From: Gemmatimonadales bacterium
Lineage (GTDB): Bacteria > Gemmatimonadota > Gemmatimonadetes > Gemmatimonadales > GWC2-71-9
DNA: 9,593 nucleotides
Direction of reading: 5' to 3'
Assembly: GCA_013816685.1 (NCBI GenBank)
Contig: JACDDX010000042.1
Coordinates: 1-9,593, forward strand
Made by a program: the position numbers and the translations under genes. This document shows, piece by piece, positions 1-6,741 of this stretch. How positions within the stretch are numbered: position 1 is the first letter of the stretch; each line of letters opens with the position of its first letter. The notes under the pieces are model-generated. The model worked only from the letters and a program-made list of their open reading frames with translations. It searched no databases and was not told the DNA's origin.

Positions 1-33
1 GTGCGGCGCCGGGGTTATCGGACGGCGCCGCAC
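1..33. repeat. Perfect 10-bp inverted repeat inside tal-pgi
   Basis: GTGCGGCGCC (1-10) is repeated in reverse complement at 24-33 with a 13-nt spacer; the left arm may extend beyond the window. It lies within the isomerase coding region at a Gly-Ala-Ala-Pro / Pro-Gly-Ala-Ala stretch, so GC-rich codon composition may explain it. Confidence 0.4.
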
Positions 34-1864
34 CCGGCGCGCACGCGTCCGCCATGCGTTGGGCGCGCACCAGCAGCTCGGCGGTGTCCACGCCGATGAG
101 CGCCGCCGGCACCAGGCCGAAGTAGGAGAGCGCCGAGTACCGGCCGCCGATATCAGGCGGATTGGTGAAGCACCGGCGGAAGCTGCGCTCCCGCGCGAGC
201 CGTTCGAGCGGCGTGCCGGGATCGGTTACGGCGATGAACTGTTCGCCCCGGGCGCCGGTGAGCTGCCAGAAGTGTTGAAACAGACTCGAGCTCTCCTGTG
301 TCGTGCCCGACTTGCTCGAGATGAGGAAGAGCGTCCGCGGCAGGTCGCCGGACGCATTCACCGCCGCGATCGCGCGCGGGTCGGTGGTGTCGAGCACGTG
401 CAGCGAGGGAAAACCGTCCCGCCGGCCGAAGGTGCGCCAGAGCACTTCCGGCGCGAGGCTCGAGCCGCCCATGCCACAGAGTACGACCCGGTCATACGAC
501 CGGCGGATCTCGTCGGCGAACCCGGCGAGGTCTCCGGCCTGCTTCGTCATTGCTTGGCTTACCGTGAGCCAGCCGAGCCGGTCGGTGATCTCGGCCGTCG
601 CAGGGTCGGCGCTCCAGACGGTCGGGTCGTGGGCCCAGATGCGCCGGACGGTGTCCTGCTTCGTCAGGGCGTTGAGTTGCCGTGCCACGGGGTCGGCGAG
701 GGGGCCGAGCGCGCTGCCGCCCGGAGTGGCACCGGGCGCCTTCTTTCGAAGTGCCGCGAGCTTGGTCGCGATGGTCTTGACGAGCGAGATGTAGGATTGG
801 GCGAACTTGTCGATGCCCTCGCGTTCGAGCACGCGGGCGACGTCGCTGAAGTCGACACCCACCCGCGCGAGCTGCTCGAGCCGCTGCCGCGCGGCAGGAA
901 CGTCTCCCGGAAGCGTCGCGGCGGTGGTGCCGTGGTCTTCGAATTTGCGCAGCGTCTCGGGCGGGACGGTATTGACGGTATCGCGGCCGATCAGCTCGTC
1001 GAGGTAGAGCACGTCGGAGTAGGCCGGGTTCTTGGAGCCGGTGCTCGCCCAGAGCGGCCGCTGCACCCGTGCGCCTTTCGCTGCCAGGCGCCCCCAGCGC
1101 TCGGTCCCGATGATCTCCTCGAACGCCGCGTAGGCCAGGCGCGCGTTGGCGACGCCGATGGTGCCGGCCAGCGCCCTCGCCTCCGGTCGGTCGAGTCGCG
1201 CCAGCCGTGCATCGACCTCGGTGTCCACCCGGCTCACGAAGAACGAGGCCACCGACGCGAGCCGGTCCACCGGCAGGCCTTTCGCCACCCGGGCCTCCAG
1301 CGCCGCGAGATACGCCTCCGCCACCTGCCGGTAGTACTCGACTGAAAAGAGCAGGGTGACGTTGATGTTGATGCCGTCGGTCAGACAGCGCTGAATCGCC
1401 GGCCAGCCCTCCGCCGTGCCGGGGATCTTGATCATCACGTTGGGCCGGTCCACCGCGCGCCAGAGCCGCTGCGCCTCCTCGATGGTGCCCTGAGTATCCC
1501 GGGCGAGCGCAGGTGACACCTCGAGCGACACGAACCCGTCCGCGCCGTTCGAGTGGTCGTAGACCGAACGGAAGAGGTCGGCCGCGCCCTGCACGTCCTC
1601 CACGGCGATCGCCTCGAAGATCTCCATGTCCGACCGGGTCGAAGCCGCGACCCGCGCGAGCCCCTCGTCGTAATCGGAGCTGCCGCCGATCGCCTGCTCG
1701 AAGATGGTGGGATTCGACGTCATGCCGCGGAGTCCGTCGGCGATCAGCGCCGCCAGCTCGCCCGAGGTGAGCATGCCGCGACGGAGGTAGTCGAGCCAGA
1801 TGCTCTGGCCCAGCTCGAGGAGCGCCGGCATCCGTGCGCCGGTCATGGTCGATGTTGCCGTCAT
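1..1864 (-). CDS. tal-pgi: Bifunctional transaldolase / glucose-6-phosphate isomerase (3' end beyond window)
   Basis: A cytosolic fusion enzyme. The transaldolase half moves a dihydroxyacetone unit between sugar phosphates; the isomerase half interconverts glucose-6-P and fructose-6-P. I translated the minus strand from the ATG at 1864 and found no stop down to base 2, giving 621 codons. The N-terminal half shows GQSIWLDYLRRG near residue 19, GMTSNPTIFE (47-56), VMIKIPGT with the Schiff-base lysine Lys146, and STGSKNPAYSD (from 274). The isomerase part shows GMGGSSLAP (464-472), SSKSGTT (516-522) and then NPPDIGGRYSALSYFG. From memory, family fusions are about 940 residues, so roughly a third is missing off the left edge; this is a window cut, not a break in the gene. 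The start is supported by GGAG 6 nt upstream. The gene begins 12 nt after tkt and is the last visible gene of the operon. Confidence 0.95.
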   Translation of the reverse strand, partial: MTATSTMTGARMPALLELGQSIWLDYLRRGMLTSGELAALIADGLRGMTSNPTIFEQAIGGSSDYDEGLARVAASTRSDMEIFEAIAVEDVQGAADLFRSVYDHSNGADGFVSLEVSPALARDTQGTIEEAQRLWRAVDRPNVMIKIPGTAEGWPAIQRCLTDGININVTLLFSVEYYRQVAEAYLAALEARVAKGLPVDRLASVASFFVSRVDTEVDARLARLDRPEARALAGTIGVANARLAYAAFEEIIGTERWGRLAAKGARVQRPLWASTGSKNPAYSDVLYLDELIGRDTVNTVPPETLRKFEDHGTTAATLPGDVPAARQRLEQLARVGVDFSDVARVLEREGIDKFAQSYISLVKTIATKLAALRKKAPGATPGGSALGPLADPVARQLNALTKQDTVRRIWAHDPTVWSADPATAEITDRLGWLTVSQAMTKQAGDLAGFADEIRRSYDRVVLCGMGGSSLAPEVLWRTFGRRDGFPSLHVLDTTDPRAIAAVNASGDLPRTLFLISSKSGTTQESSSLFQHFWQLTGARGEQFIAVTDPGTPLERLARERSFRRCFTNPPDIGGRYSALSYFGLVPAALIGVDTAELLVRAQRMADACAPGAAPSDNPGAA

Positions 1865-1870
1865 GTCAGT

Positions 1871-1874
1871 CTCC
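1871..1874 (-). promoter_or_regulatory. Shine-Dalgarno GGAG for tal-pgi
   Basis: On the minus strand GGAG lies 6 nt before the ATG at 1864, inside the 12-nt gap after the tkt stop. It is the clearest ribosome binding site in the operon and decides the tal-pgi start. The upstream junctions instead appear to rely on stop/start overlap. Confidence 0.6.
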
Positions 1875-1876
1875 AG

Positions 1877-3892
1877 TCACTTCCCGAGAAGCCGCTCGAC
1901 CCGCGCCACGACGGCGTCGGGCGTCAGGCCCAGTTCACGATAGATGCGTTCATAGGGAGCCGAGGCGCCGAACCGGGTGAGGCCGATGACCTCGCCCTGA
2001 TCGCCGACCCAGCGGTACCACGGCATCGGATGCGCGGCCTCGACGGCCACCCGCCGCCGGATGCCGGGCGGGAGCACTTCGTTCCGATAGCCCTCGTCCT
2101 GCCGGGCAAACAGCTCGAGGCTCGGCACGCTCACCACCCGCACCGGCACATCGCGCGCGGCGAGCTTCTCCTGCGCCGAGAGCACGATCTCGACCTCGGA
2201 GCCGCTGGCGAGCAGGATCGCCTCCGGCTTCCCGCCCGCTGCGTCCGAGAGCACATACGCACCGCGCGCGACCCCCGACGCCGCGCCGAAGTGCGCGCGG
2301 TCCACCACCGCGAGATCCTGCCGGCTGAGCGCGAGCGCCACCGGTCCGTGCCGGTGCCCGATGGCCACGCGCCACGCCTCGGCGGTCTCGTTCGCGTCCG
2401 CGGGGCGCAGCACCGTCATGTGAGGGATGGCGCGGAGGAGTGCCAGCATCTCGATCGGCTGGTGGGTCGGGCCGTCCTCACCGAGTCCGATGGAGTCGTG
2501 GGTGAAGACGTAGATCACCTGCCGTTCCATCAGGCTGGCGAGCCGGATCGGGGGCCGCATGTAGTCGGAGAAGATGAGGAAGGTGGCGCCGTAGGGGAGA
2601 ATCCCGCCGTGCAGCGCCATTCCGTTCATCACCGATCCCATCCCGTGCTCGCGAATGCCGAAATGCATGTTGCGGCCGGCATAGTGGCCGGCCTCGAAAT
2701 CGCCACCCTCCTTCATCAACGTCTTGGTGGACGGCGCCAGGTCGGCCGCGCCGCCCATGAGCTCGGGGAGGCGGGGGGCAATGGCGTTGAGGACCTTCTC
2801 CGAGGCGTTCCGGGTGGCGACCGCCTTGCCGGCGGGGAAGACCGGGACGTCGGCGTCCCAACTGGCCGGCAGCTCGCCGCGGGTGCGCCGCTCGAGCTCC
2901 GCCGCGCGGTCCGGCTGGCCGGCCGCAAGGGCGTCGTAGCGCCGCTGCCATTCCGCCTCGAGTGCCGCGCCCCGTTCGAGGCACTTCCGCCATTCGGCGA
3001 GCGCCGCGTCGGGGACGAAGAACGGCTCGGTCGAGGGCCAGCCCAGCGCCGCCTTGGTGAGCCGGATCTCGTCCGCGCCGAGTGGCGAGCCGTGCGCGCC
3101 GGCGGTGTCCACCTTGTGGGGACTCCCGAACGCGATGTGCGTTCGCACGACGATGAGCGAGGGCCGGTCGGTCGCTGCCTTGGCCGCGTCGAATGCCCCG
3201 TCGAGCGCTTCGAGGTCGTTGCCGTCGGCGACGTGCTGCACGTGCCAGCCGTAGGCCTGGTAGCGGGCGCCGACATCCTCGTCGAACGCCAGCCCCGTGT
3301 CGCCCTCGATGGTGATGTGGTTGTCGTCGTAGCAGCCGATGAGCTTCTGCAACCGCAGGTGGCCCGCGAGCGACGCCGCCTCGTGCGACACGCCTTCCAT
3401 CATATCGCCGTCGCTGGCGATGAAATACGTGTAGTGATCCACTGGCCGGTGGCGCCCCCCGTTGAAGACCGCCGCCAGGTGCGCCTCGGCTACTGCGAAC
3501 CCGACCGCGTTGCCCACTCCCTGACCGAGTGGGCCGGTGGTGGTCTCGACGCCGGGGGTGATTCCGTGCTCGGGGTGTCCCGGCGTCCGGCTGTCCCACT
3601 GGCGGAACTGTTTGATGTCGTCGAGCGAGAGGTCGTAACCGGACAGGTACAGCACGCTGTAGAGCAGCATCGACGCGTGCCCCGCCGAGAGCACGAAGCG
3701 GTCGCGATCAATCCAGAGCGGGTTGGCGGGGTTGTGGCGAAGGTGCCGGGTGAAGAGCACGTAGGCCAGCGGCGCCAGCGCCATGGGCGTGCCCGGATGT
3801 CCGGAGTCCGCCTTCTGCACCGCGTCCATGGACAGAGTGCGGACCGTGTCGATGCAGAGCTGCTCCAGCGACTGGGAGACGGTAGTGGTCAT
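1877..3892 (-). CDS. tkt: Transketolase
   Basis: Thiamine-diphosphate enzyme of the non-oxidative pentose phosphate pathway. It transfers two-carbon ketol units among xylulose-5-P, ribose-5-P, erythrose-4-P, fructose-6-P and glyceraldehyde-3-P. The 671 residues match the usual full length. Visible motifs are GHPGTPM (31-37), GPLGQGVGNAVG (120-131), the ThDP/metal motif SDGDMMEG (160-167) closed by DDN (189-191), HGSP (268-271), FGIREHGMG with catalytic Glu415, and IGLGEDGPTHQP (468-479) with the phosphate-binding His477. The first residue of the usual GDG motif is Ser here; I recall the same variant in other bacterial transketolases, so I do not read it as a defect. The start ATG overlaps the glk stop as ATGA (3889-3892), which suggests translational coupling; the upstream Shine-Dalgarno (GGATGGAT) is weak. 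tal-pgi follows after 12 nt. Confidence 0.97.
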   Translation of the reverse strand: MTTTVSQSLEQLCIDTVRTLSMDAVQKADSGHPGTPMALAPLAYVLFTRHLRHNPANPLWIDRDRFVLSAGHASMLLYSVLYLSGYDLSLDDIKQFRQWDSRTPGHPEHGITPGVETTTGPLGQGVGNAVGFAVAEAHLAAVFNGGRHRPVDHYTYFIASDGDMMEGVSHEAASLAGHLRLQKLIGCYDDNHITIEGDTGLAFDEDVGARYQAYGWHVQHVADGNDLEALDGAFDAAKAATDRPSLIVVRTHIAFGSPHKVDTAGAHGSPLGADEIRLTKAALGWPSTEPFFVPDAALAEWRKCLERGAALEAEWQRRYDALAAGQPDRAAELERRTRGELPASWDADVPVFPAGKAVATRNASEKVLNAIAPRLPELMGGAADLAPSTKTLMKEGGDFEAGHYAGRNMHFGIREHGMGSVMNGMALHGGILPYGATFLIFSDYMRPPIRLASLMERQVIYVFTHDSIGLGEDGPTHQPIEMLALLRAIPHMTVLRPADANETAEAWRVAIGHRHGPVALALSRQDLAVVDRAHFGAASGVARGAYVLSDAAGGKPEAILLASGSEVEIVLSAQEKLAARDVPVRVVSVPSLELFARQDEGYRNEVLPPGIRRRVAVEAAHPMPWYRWVGDQGEVIGLTRFGASAPYERIYRELGLTPDAVVARVERLLGK

Positions 3893-4890
3893 GATCCATC
3901 CATCAGGGTTCGGGCCGCGACTGCCGCGGCACCGTACAGCGCGACGTCATCGGTGAGGATGACTCGGACCGGCATCCGGGCGAGGACGGCCGAGAGCCGG
4001 CCCTTGTTGCGGAACGCTTCCATGAATACCCCCGAAGCGAGCCGGCGGACGATCTTCGGGGCGATCCCGCCGCAGATGTACACGCCCCCCGACGCGAGCA
4101 CGGTGAGCGCCAGATTGCCGGCAGCGGTCCCGTAGGCTCCGGCGAAGAGCTCGAGGGTTTTGACCGACAGCTCGTCGGTGCCCGCGAGCCCGTGCCCCGT
4201 GATCACCGGAGCCGGGTCCCCGTCGGCGATCTCGTCCCGGACGGTGGCCTGTTCCTCCGCCGCGCCGGTGGTTTTCAGAAAGCGGTAGATGTTCGCGAGC
4301 CCGGGACCCGACAGGATCCGCTCCCACGACACCCGGCCGAAGTCCGGTGCGAGAAAGGCGAGCAGATCGCGCTCGAGCGCGTTCGTCGGCGAGAAATCAG
4401 CGTGGCCGCCCTCCGACGGATGCACGACGTACTGTCCACCCTCCCGGAGCAGGTAGCCCTGACCCAGCCCGGTGCCGGCGCCGATCAGCGCCACTGGGCC
4501 GCCGCTGACCACGGTTCCCTCCTGCAGCACCTTCACCTCGTCGGGCGAGAGGCTCTCGATCCCGTGTCCGACCGCGGCGAAGTCGTTGATGATCGTCGTC
4601 CGCGGAATGCCGATCTCGCGGGCGAGCGCCCGGCCGTCGACCGTCCATGGGAGATTGGGCGCCCGACAGTCGCCGTCGAGCACTGGGCACGCGATACCGA
4701 AACAGGCGACCTCGGGCTTCGCACCGGTTTCCCCGAGATACCGGGCGACGATCGGGGCCAGCCCGGGCGCGGCCGAGCTGCGGTAGCGGGCTTCGTGAAC
4801 GATCCGCGCCTTTGCCGAGCCGCCGACCTCGACGACGGCGAGCCGTGCGTTGGTGCCACCGATGTCACCCGCGAGCACCTGATGGCTCAT
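3889..4890 (-). CDS. glk: Glucokinase (ROK-independent, E. coli Glk type)
   Basis: ATP-dependent phosphorylation of glucose to glucose-6-P in the cytosol, feeding both the isomerase and the oxidative pentose phosphate branch encoded nearby. The 333 residues fit the bacterial Glk family. Visible motifs are the N-terminal phosphate loop GDIGGTNARL (8-17), INDFAAVGHG (101-110) with the likely catalytic base Asp103, the second nucleotide motif IGAGTGLGQG (136-145), and SEGGHADF (159-166), whose Glu and His belong to the glucose site. CGGIAPKI near the C-terminus is the adenosine-contact region. The Cys-rich zinc motif of ROK kinases is absent, which argues for the Glk rather than the ROK type. 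The start overlaps the pgl stop as ATGA (4887-4890) and the stop overlaps the tkt start in the same way. Confidence 0.95.
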   Translation of the reverse strand: MSHQVLAGDIGGTNARLAVVEVGGSAKARIVHEARYRSSAAPGLAPIVARYLGETGAKPEVACFGIACPVLDGDCRAPNLPWTVDGRALAREIGIPRTTIINDFAAVGHGIESLSPDEVKVLQEGTVVSGGPVALIGAGTGLGQGYLLREGGQYVVHPSEGGHADFSPTNALERDLLAFLAPDFGRVSWERILSGPGLANIYRFLKTTGAAEEQATVRDEIADGDPAPVITGHGLAGTDELSVKTLELFAGAYGTAAGNLALTVLASGGVYICGGIAPKIVRRLASGVFMEAFRNKGRLSAVLARMPVRVILTDDVALYGAAAVAARTLMDGS

Positions 4891-5588
4891 CGGCGTGCCG
4901 CCTTGAGTCGCGCGGCGGCGGCGGTGTCGGTGATCCAGAGGCCGGCCCTCGCGAGTTGCCCGGGCGTGCGACTGGGCTCGTAGGCTCCGTCAATGACCCG
5001 GGCCAGCGCCAGCGCCTTGTCCGCGCCGGCGACGAGCGCGACCGTCAGTCGCGCCTCGAGAATCACCGGTGGCGTGATGGTCAGGCGGTCGAACGGCGGC
5101 CGCGGTGCGCGGACCGCCACGACTCGGCGTCCGCGTTCGGCGAGCGACGGCGCACTGGGGAACAGCGACGCGGTGTGCCCATCGTCGCCGAGGCCGAGGA
5201 TCAGGACGTCGAGCCGGGCCGGAAGGATGGCTTCGTAGGTCAGGGCGGCCGTGTCGCGGTCGGCTCGTTCGCCTTCCATCCGGTGGACGTGGGCCGGGTC
5301 CACCGGCACCCGGTCGAGCAGCGCCTCGCGCGCCATGCGGAAGTTGCTTGCGGGGTCGGTGGGCCGGACGCAGCGCTCGTCGCCGAAGAACACATCGACT
5401 CGGCCCCAGACGTCGCCGGCCGACTCCGCCGCCAGGCACTCGTAGACCGGCCGCGGCGTCGAGCCGCCCGAGAGCGCGAGGGAGCAGCGTTCCTGCGACT
5501 CGAGGACGCGCTGGAGCTCGACCATCAACCGCCGCGCCGCCGCGCTCGCGAACGCGGTCGTCTCGACGACGACGAGCTCAGTAGTCAT
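4887..5588 (-). CDS. pgl: 6-phosphogluconolactonase
   Basis: Hydrolyses 6-phosphoglucono-delta-lactone to 6-phosphogluconate, the second step of the oxidative pentose phosphate pathway, in the cytosol. The 233 residues fit the DevB/SOL family related to glucosamine-6-P isomerase. Visible motifs are LSGGSTP (39-45), FFGDERCV (67-74) followed by DPASNF, and LGLGDDGHTASLFP (131-144) with the likely catalytic His138. The start overlaps the nitrilase stop as ATGA (5585-5588), and there is no convincing Shine-Dalgarno, so coupling to the upstream gene is likely. The enzyme supplying its substrate, glucose-6-P dehydrogenase, is not in this window. Confidence 0.95.
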   Translation of the reverse strand: MTTELVVVETTAFASAAARRLMVELQRVLESQERCSLALSGGSTPRPVYECLAAESAGDVWGRVDVFFGDERCVRPTDPASNFRMAREALLDRVPVDPAHVHRMEGERADRDTAALTYEAILPARLDVLILGLGDDGHTASLFPSAPSLAERGRRVVAVRAPRPPFDRLTITPPVILEARLTVALVAGADKALALARVIDGAYEPSRTPGQLARAGLWITDTAAAARLKAARR

Positions 5589-6574
5589 CCGGGGACTCGA
5601 TCCGCGGGAGCCACATCGGCGGAAGTCGCATCGGCGGTGCGAGCGTGCTGCTCGCGCGGCCGGACCCGGAAGTCGAAGCAGTCGGGGCGATGGTAGTGCC
5701 CGGTGACGTCGAGGGTCATGCGCTCTTCGCCGAGCCGCGCCAGGTCGAGCTCAGCCTGCAGGATGCAGGGTCGGTCGTACACCGGACCCGCCAGATACCC
5801 ACCGTCGGGCCCGACGATCGCGCTGCCCCCGTGGAGGACCCACGCGCCCGGATCGGTGACTCGCTCGGCGTGGGGGACCAGTTCGGGTGGCAGCGCGGCG
5901 GCCCGCATCAGCGAACCCGCGGCGAGCACGAAGCAGCGGCCCTCGAACGCGTAGTGGCGACTGGCGATCTGGTGCATCTCCGACACCGTGGGCCAGACGG
6001 CCACGTGCACGTCTTCACCGGACTCGTGGAGCGCCTGTCGAGCGAGCGGCATCCAGTGCTCCCAGCAGACCAGTCCCCCGACGCGTCCGGCCGGTGTCGG
6101 GACGGCGCGAAGGCCCTCGACGTTCCCGTTTCCCCAGACGAGCCGCTCGGTATAGGTGGGGATCAGCTTCCGGTGATGGTTGAGCAGGGTGCCGTCGGGG
6201 CCGTAGGTCAGAAGCGCGTTGTAGAGCGTGCCCCGCCCCGCTCCCTCCTCTACCCGCTCGCTGATGCCCAGCACCAGCGTGATCTCGAGCTCGGCGGTCA
6301 GCCGGCCCAGCGCTCGACCCGCCGCGCCCGCAACCGCGACGCTGTTCGCGGCCAGCCGTGCGAACACGGCCTTGACCGGCGCATGATCCCAGAGCGCCAC
6401 GTCGCGGCAGACGTCCAGCCACACCGGGTAACCGGGAAGCCACGTCTCAGGAAAGACGACGAGCGCCGCGCCCGCCTGCTTCGCATCGCGCGCGAGGTCG
6501 GCGGTCCGTTCCAGTCCGGACGCGAGGTCCGGCGCAACCTCGGCTTGAACCACCGCTACACGCATCGTCGGCAT
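5585..6574 (-). CDS. Nitrilase (branch 1 carbon-nitrogen hydrolase)
   Basis: Member of the nitrilase superfamily, expected to hydrolyse a nitrile to a carboxylic acid and ammonia through a cysteine thioester in the cytosol; the substrate cannot be told from sequence. The catalytic triad is intact: Glu43 in FPETWLPGYP, Lys136 in HRKLIPTYTER, and Cys170 in VCWEHWMPLAR. The CWE-x2-MPLAR form is typical of true nitrilases rather than amidases. The chosen start at 6574 gives 329 residues beginning MPTMRVAVVQ, where family similarity starts. ATG at 6565 is also possible. The same frame stays open to an ATG at 6721, but those 49 residues look unrelated and lack a Shine-Dalgarno. The C-terminal ~20 residues (Ala/Asp/Thr-rich) look like a non-conserved tail. 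It is the first gene of the operon and overlaps pgl by 4 nt. Cyanide dihydratase or a related specificity remains possible. Confidence 0.9.
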   Translation of the reverse strand: MPTMRVAVVQAEVAPDLASGLERTADLARDAKQAGAALVVFPETWLPGYPVWLDVCRDVALWDHAPVKAVFARLAANSVAVAGAAGRALGRLTAELEITLVLGISERVEEGAGRGTLYNALLTYGPDGTLLNHHRKLIPTYTERLVWGNGNVEGLRAVPTPAGRVGGLVCWEHWMPLARQALHESGEDVHVAVWPTVSEMHQIASRHYAFEGRCFVLAAGSLMRAAALPPELVPHAERVTDPGAWVLHGGSAIVGPDGGYLAGPVYDRPCILQAELDLARLGEERMTLDVTGHYHRPDCFDFRVRPREQHARTADATSADVAPADRVPG

Positions 6575-6583
6575 CGTGGATGA

Positions 6584-6589
6584 AGGGTA
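6584..6589 (-). promoter_or_regulatory. Possible -10 element for the nitrilase-led operon
   Basis: Minus-strand TACCCT fits a TANNNT -10 consensus and ends 9 nt before the ATG at 6574. No Shine-Dalgarno is visible upstream of that ATG, so a leaderless or very short-leader transcript would fit. There is no good -35 match at the right distance. This is a weak, motif-only call. Confidence 0.2.
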
Positions 6590-6624
6590 GTCGGGCCACG
6601 GGCGAGTGGGGCAGGCGTGCTCGG

Positions 6625-6641
6625 GATTGCGATCATCAATC
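6625..6641. promoter_or_regulatory. Small dyad GATTG-N7-CAATC in the divergent intergenic region
   Basis: Perfect 5-bp inverted arms (6625-6629 and 6637-6641) lie between the divergent nitrilase and glycoside hydrolase starts. The shape and location suit an operator shared by both directions, but the arms are short, no regulator gene is present, and chance is a reasonable explanation. Confidence 0.15.
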
Positions 6642-6731
6642 TCAAACGCGGCCCGCGGGAGAACGGATCCTGGCTGGCTGGCGTTTACAGGGCGGTCGCT
6701 GCTCCCTCCGGGCTCCCGCATCTACCGCACC

Positions 6732-6735
6732 GAGG
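6732..6735 (+). promoter_or_regulatory. Shine-Dalgarno GAGG for the glycoside hydrolase gene
   Basis: GAGG lies 3 nt before the first ATG of an ATGATG pair (6739) and 6 nt before the second (6742). The 6-nt spacing favours 6742 as the start and excludes the long upstream open extension to 6580. Confidence 0.4.
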
Positions 6736-6741
6736 CCAATG

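Noticed and set aside
59..1345. 428-codon plus-strand open frame at the left edge
   Set aside because: It is exactly codon-for-codon antisense to tal-pgi, whose transaldolase and isomerase motifs I read directly.
1553..4135. Very long plus-strand open frame (860 codons) antisense to tkt and tal-pgi
   Set aside because: It is rich in Arg/Gly/Glu/Val with no recognisable domain and mirrors the codon pattern of the real minus-strand genes, whose active-site motifs are unmistakable. Long antisense frames are expected at this GC content.
5645..6583. 312-codon plus-strand frame opposite the nitrilase
   Set aside because: It is antisense to a gene with a complete Glu-Lys-Cys triad and has no recognisable content of its own.
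6575..6721. N-terminal extension of the nitrilase to the ATG at 6721
   Set aside because: The 49 extra residues do not look like nitrilase sequence, and no Shine-Dalgarno precedes that ATG.
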